Of a stretch of DNA of 6,826 nucleotides, positions 6,395 to 6,826 are shown one piece after another. The notes under the pieces were generated by a model. That model was not told the origin of the DNA, ran no database searches, and saw only the letters and a list, made by a program, of their open reading frames with translations. The DNA is taken from the NCBI GenBank assembly GCA_025465385.1, contig JAODNG010000349.1, forward strand, positions 1 through 6,826. The letters run 5' to 3'. Positions within the stretch are counted from its first letter, which is position 1. Every line of letters begins with the position of its first letter. A program made the position numbers and the translations under genes. Source of the stretch: Pseudonocardiales bacterium. Lineage in GTDB: Bacteria > Actinomycetota > Actinomycetes > Mycobacteriales > Pseudonocardiaceae.

Positions 6395-6780
6395 CTACCT
6401 GTGGCTTAGCTCAGCTAGCGCTTGGCGCGCAACGAGTTCCGTGATCTGTAGTTCGTCCAGCAATTTCTTCAGCGCAACGAGACCGGGCACCTCCGGGTAG
6501 TGCTGCTCCGCGTCCCAATCAAGCGCGTTTTTCTCAGAGTCGATCGCACTCGACGATGCGCAGCACCTCTAGGTATGAGTCGGCAAGCCGCTGCCGCACG
6601 CGGGTCTCCCGAGCCAGGTTGGCGCTCAGCCTCGCGCTTTCCCGAGCGAGGTTGGCGCTCTGTTGGGCGCTCTCCCGAGCGAGCTTGGCACTCTGCCGTG
6701 CGGTCCAGACAGCAACGGCGCTGGTGGGCGATCACCGCCACGATGGGCGTGATCACGGACACAAGCGCGACACCATTCAC
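6395..6780 (-). pseudogene. Broken gene for a small membrane-anchored coiled-coil protein (unknown function)
   Basis: A protein is spread over three minus-strand frames, each shift being +1. First: a GTG at 6780 starts MNGVALVSVITPIVAVIAHQ, a hydrophobic anchor. Second (about 6722-6534): AVAVWTARQSAKLARESAQ and onward through NLARETRVRQRLADSYLEVLRIVE, ending at TGA 6536-6534. Third: DSEKNALDWDAEQHYPEV and LVALKKLLDELQITELVARQALAELSHR with stop TAG at 6397-6395. The second and third frames have stops just upstream and no good start, so they read as continuations. The middle holds three 11-residue repeats forming a hendecad coiled coil. No known family is assigned. The first frame is open upstream to the window edge (45 further bases), so the true start may lie outside. 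Alternatives are sequencing errors at the two shift points, or unrelated short frames. Confidence 0.45.
6607..6705 (-). repeat. Three 33-base tandem repeats encoding an 11-residue coiled-coil unit
   Basis: TCCCGAGC on the plus strand recurs at 6607, 6640 and 6673, exactly 33 bases apart, each followed by a TTGGC(G/A)CTC-like stretch. On the minus strand each unit encodes an 11-residue block (KLARESAQQSA, NLARESARLSA, NLARETRVRQR), a hendecad pattern typical of some coiled coils. The in-frame conservation supports that this frame was once translated. Confidence 0.8.
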
Positions 6781-6826
6781 GGGGCGGAGTATCCCAACGT
6801 GGGCGTGCCCGGCGTCGGTGGTGTCG

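Noticed and set aside
6400..6470. tRNA-like stretch (TTAGCTCAGCTAG resembling a D-arm, with TTCG about 40 bases later)
   Set aside because: No acceptor stem or T-arm pairing can be formed, and the D-stem has a mismatch; the bases are better explained as the antisense of the coiled-coil gene end.
1..6826. CRISPR array, insertion sequence, or attachment site
   Set aside because: No regularly spaced repeats with unique spacers, no transposase and no flanking terminal repeats were seen; the periodic repeats found are in coding frames.

Overview
The window is high-G+C DNA from a member of the Actinomycetota. The evidence is GTG starts, strong G/C third-position bias, a FtsY with an N-terminal membrane anchor, and the amt-glnB-glnD nitrogen cluster lying beside ftsY. 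The family or genus cannot be fixed from this sequence. All recognisable genes are on the minus strand, so transcription runs from high to low coordinates.

Layout in the direction of transcription. Positions 6826-6050 hold no intact gene that I can support. There are two broken fragments: a membrane-plus-coiled-coil protein read in three successive frames (6780-6395), and the C-terminal scrap of a DUF222/13E12-type HNH endonuclease gene (about 6390-6118). Next come ftsY (5977-4271, the SRP receptor GTPase with an unusually long Pro/Ala-rich repetitive linker), a 182-base gap with a GlnR-type operator, and amt (4088-2703, ammonium channel). glnB/glnK (2703-2365, PII protein) is translationally coupled to amt. 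A 230-base gap follows, holding a strong hairpin and a second GlnR-like operator. Last is glnD (2134 to beyond the window edge, PII nucleotidyltransferase).

How the genes work together: Amt conducts ammonium. PII senses 2-oxoglutarate/ATP and carries the T-loop Tyr51 that GlnD modifies in actinobacteria. GlnD reads nitrogen status through its C-terminal ACT domains. The two operator-like sites suggest that amt-glnB and glnD each have their own GlnR-responsive promoter, with a hairpin between them that may separate the two units. FtsY is a secretion housekeeping gene and only a neighbour.

I found no new defence or mobile system. The points most worth checking are the second GlnR-like box in front of glnD, the expanded FtsY linker, and the decayed gene remnants directly upstream of ftsY, where smc often lies in relatives.
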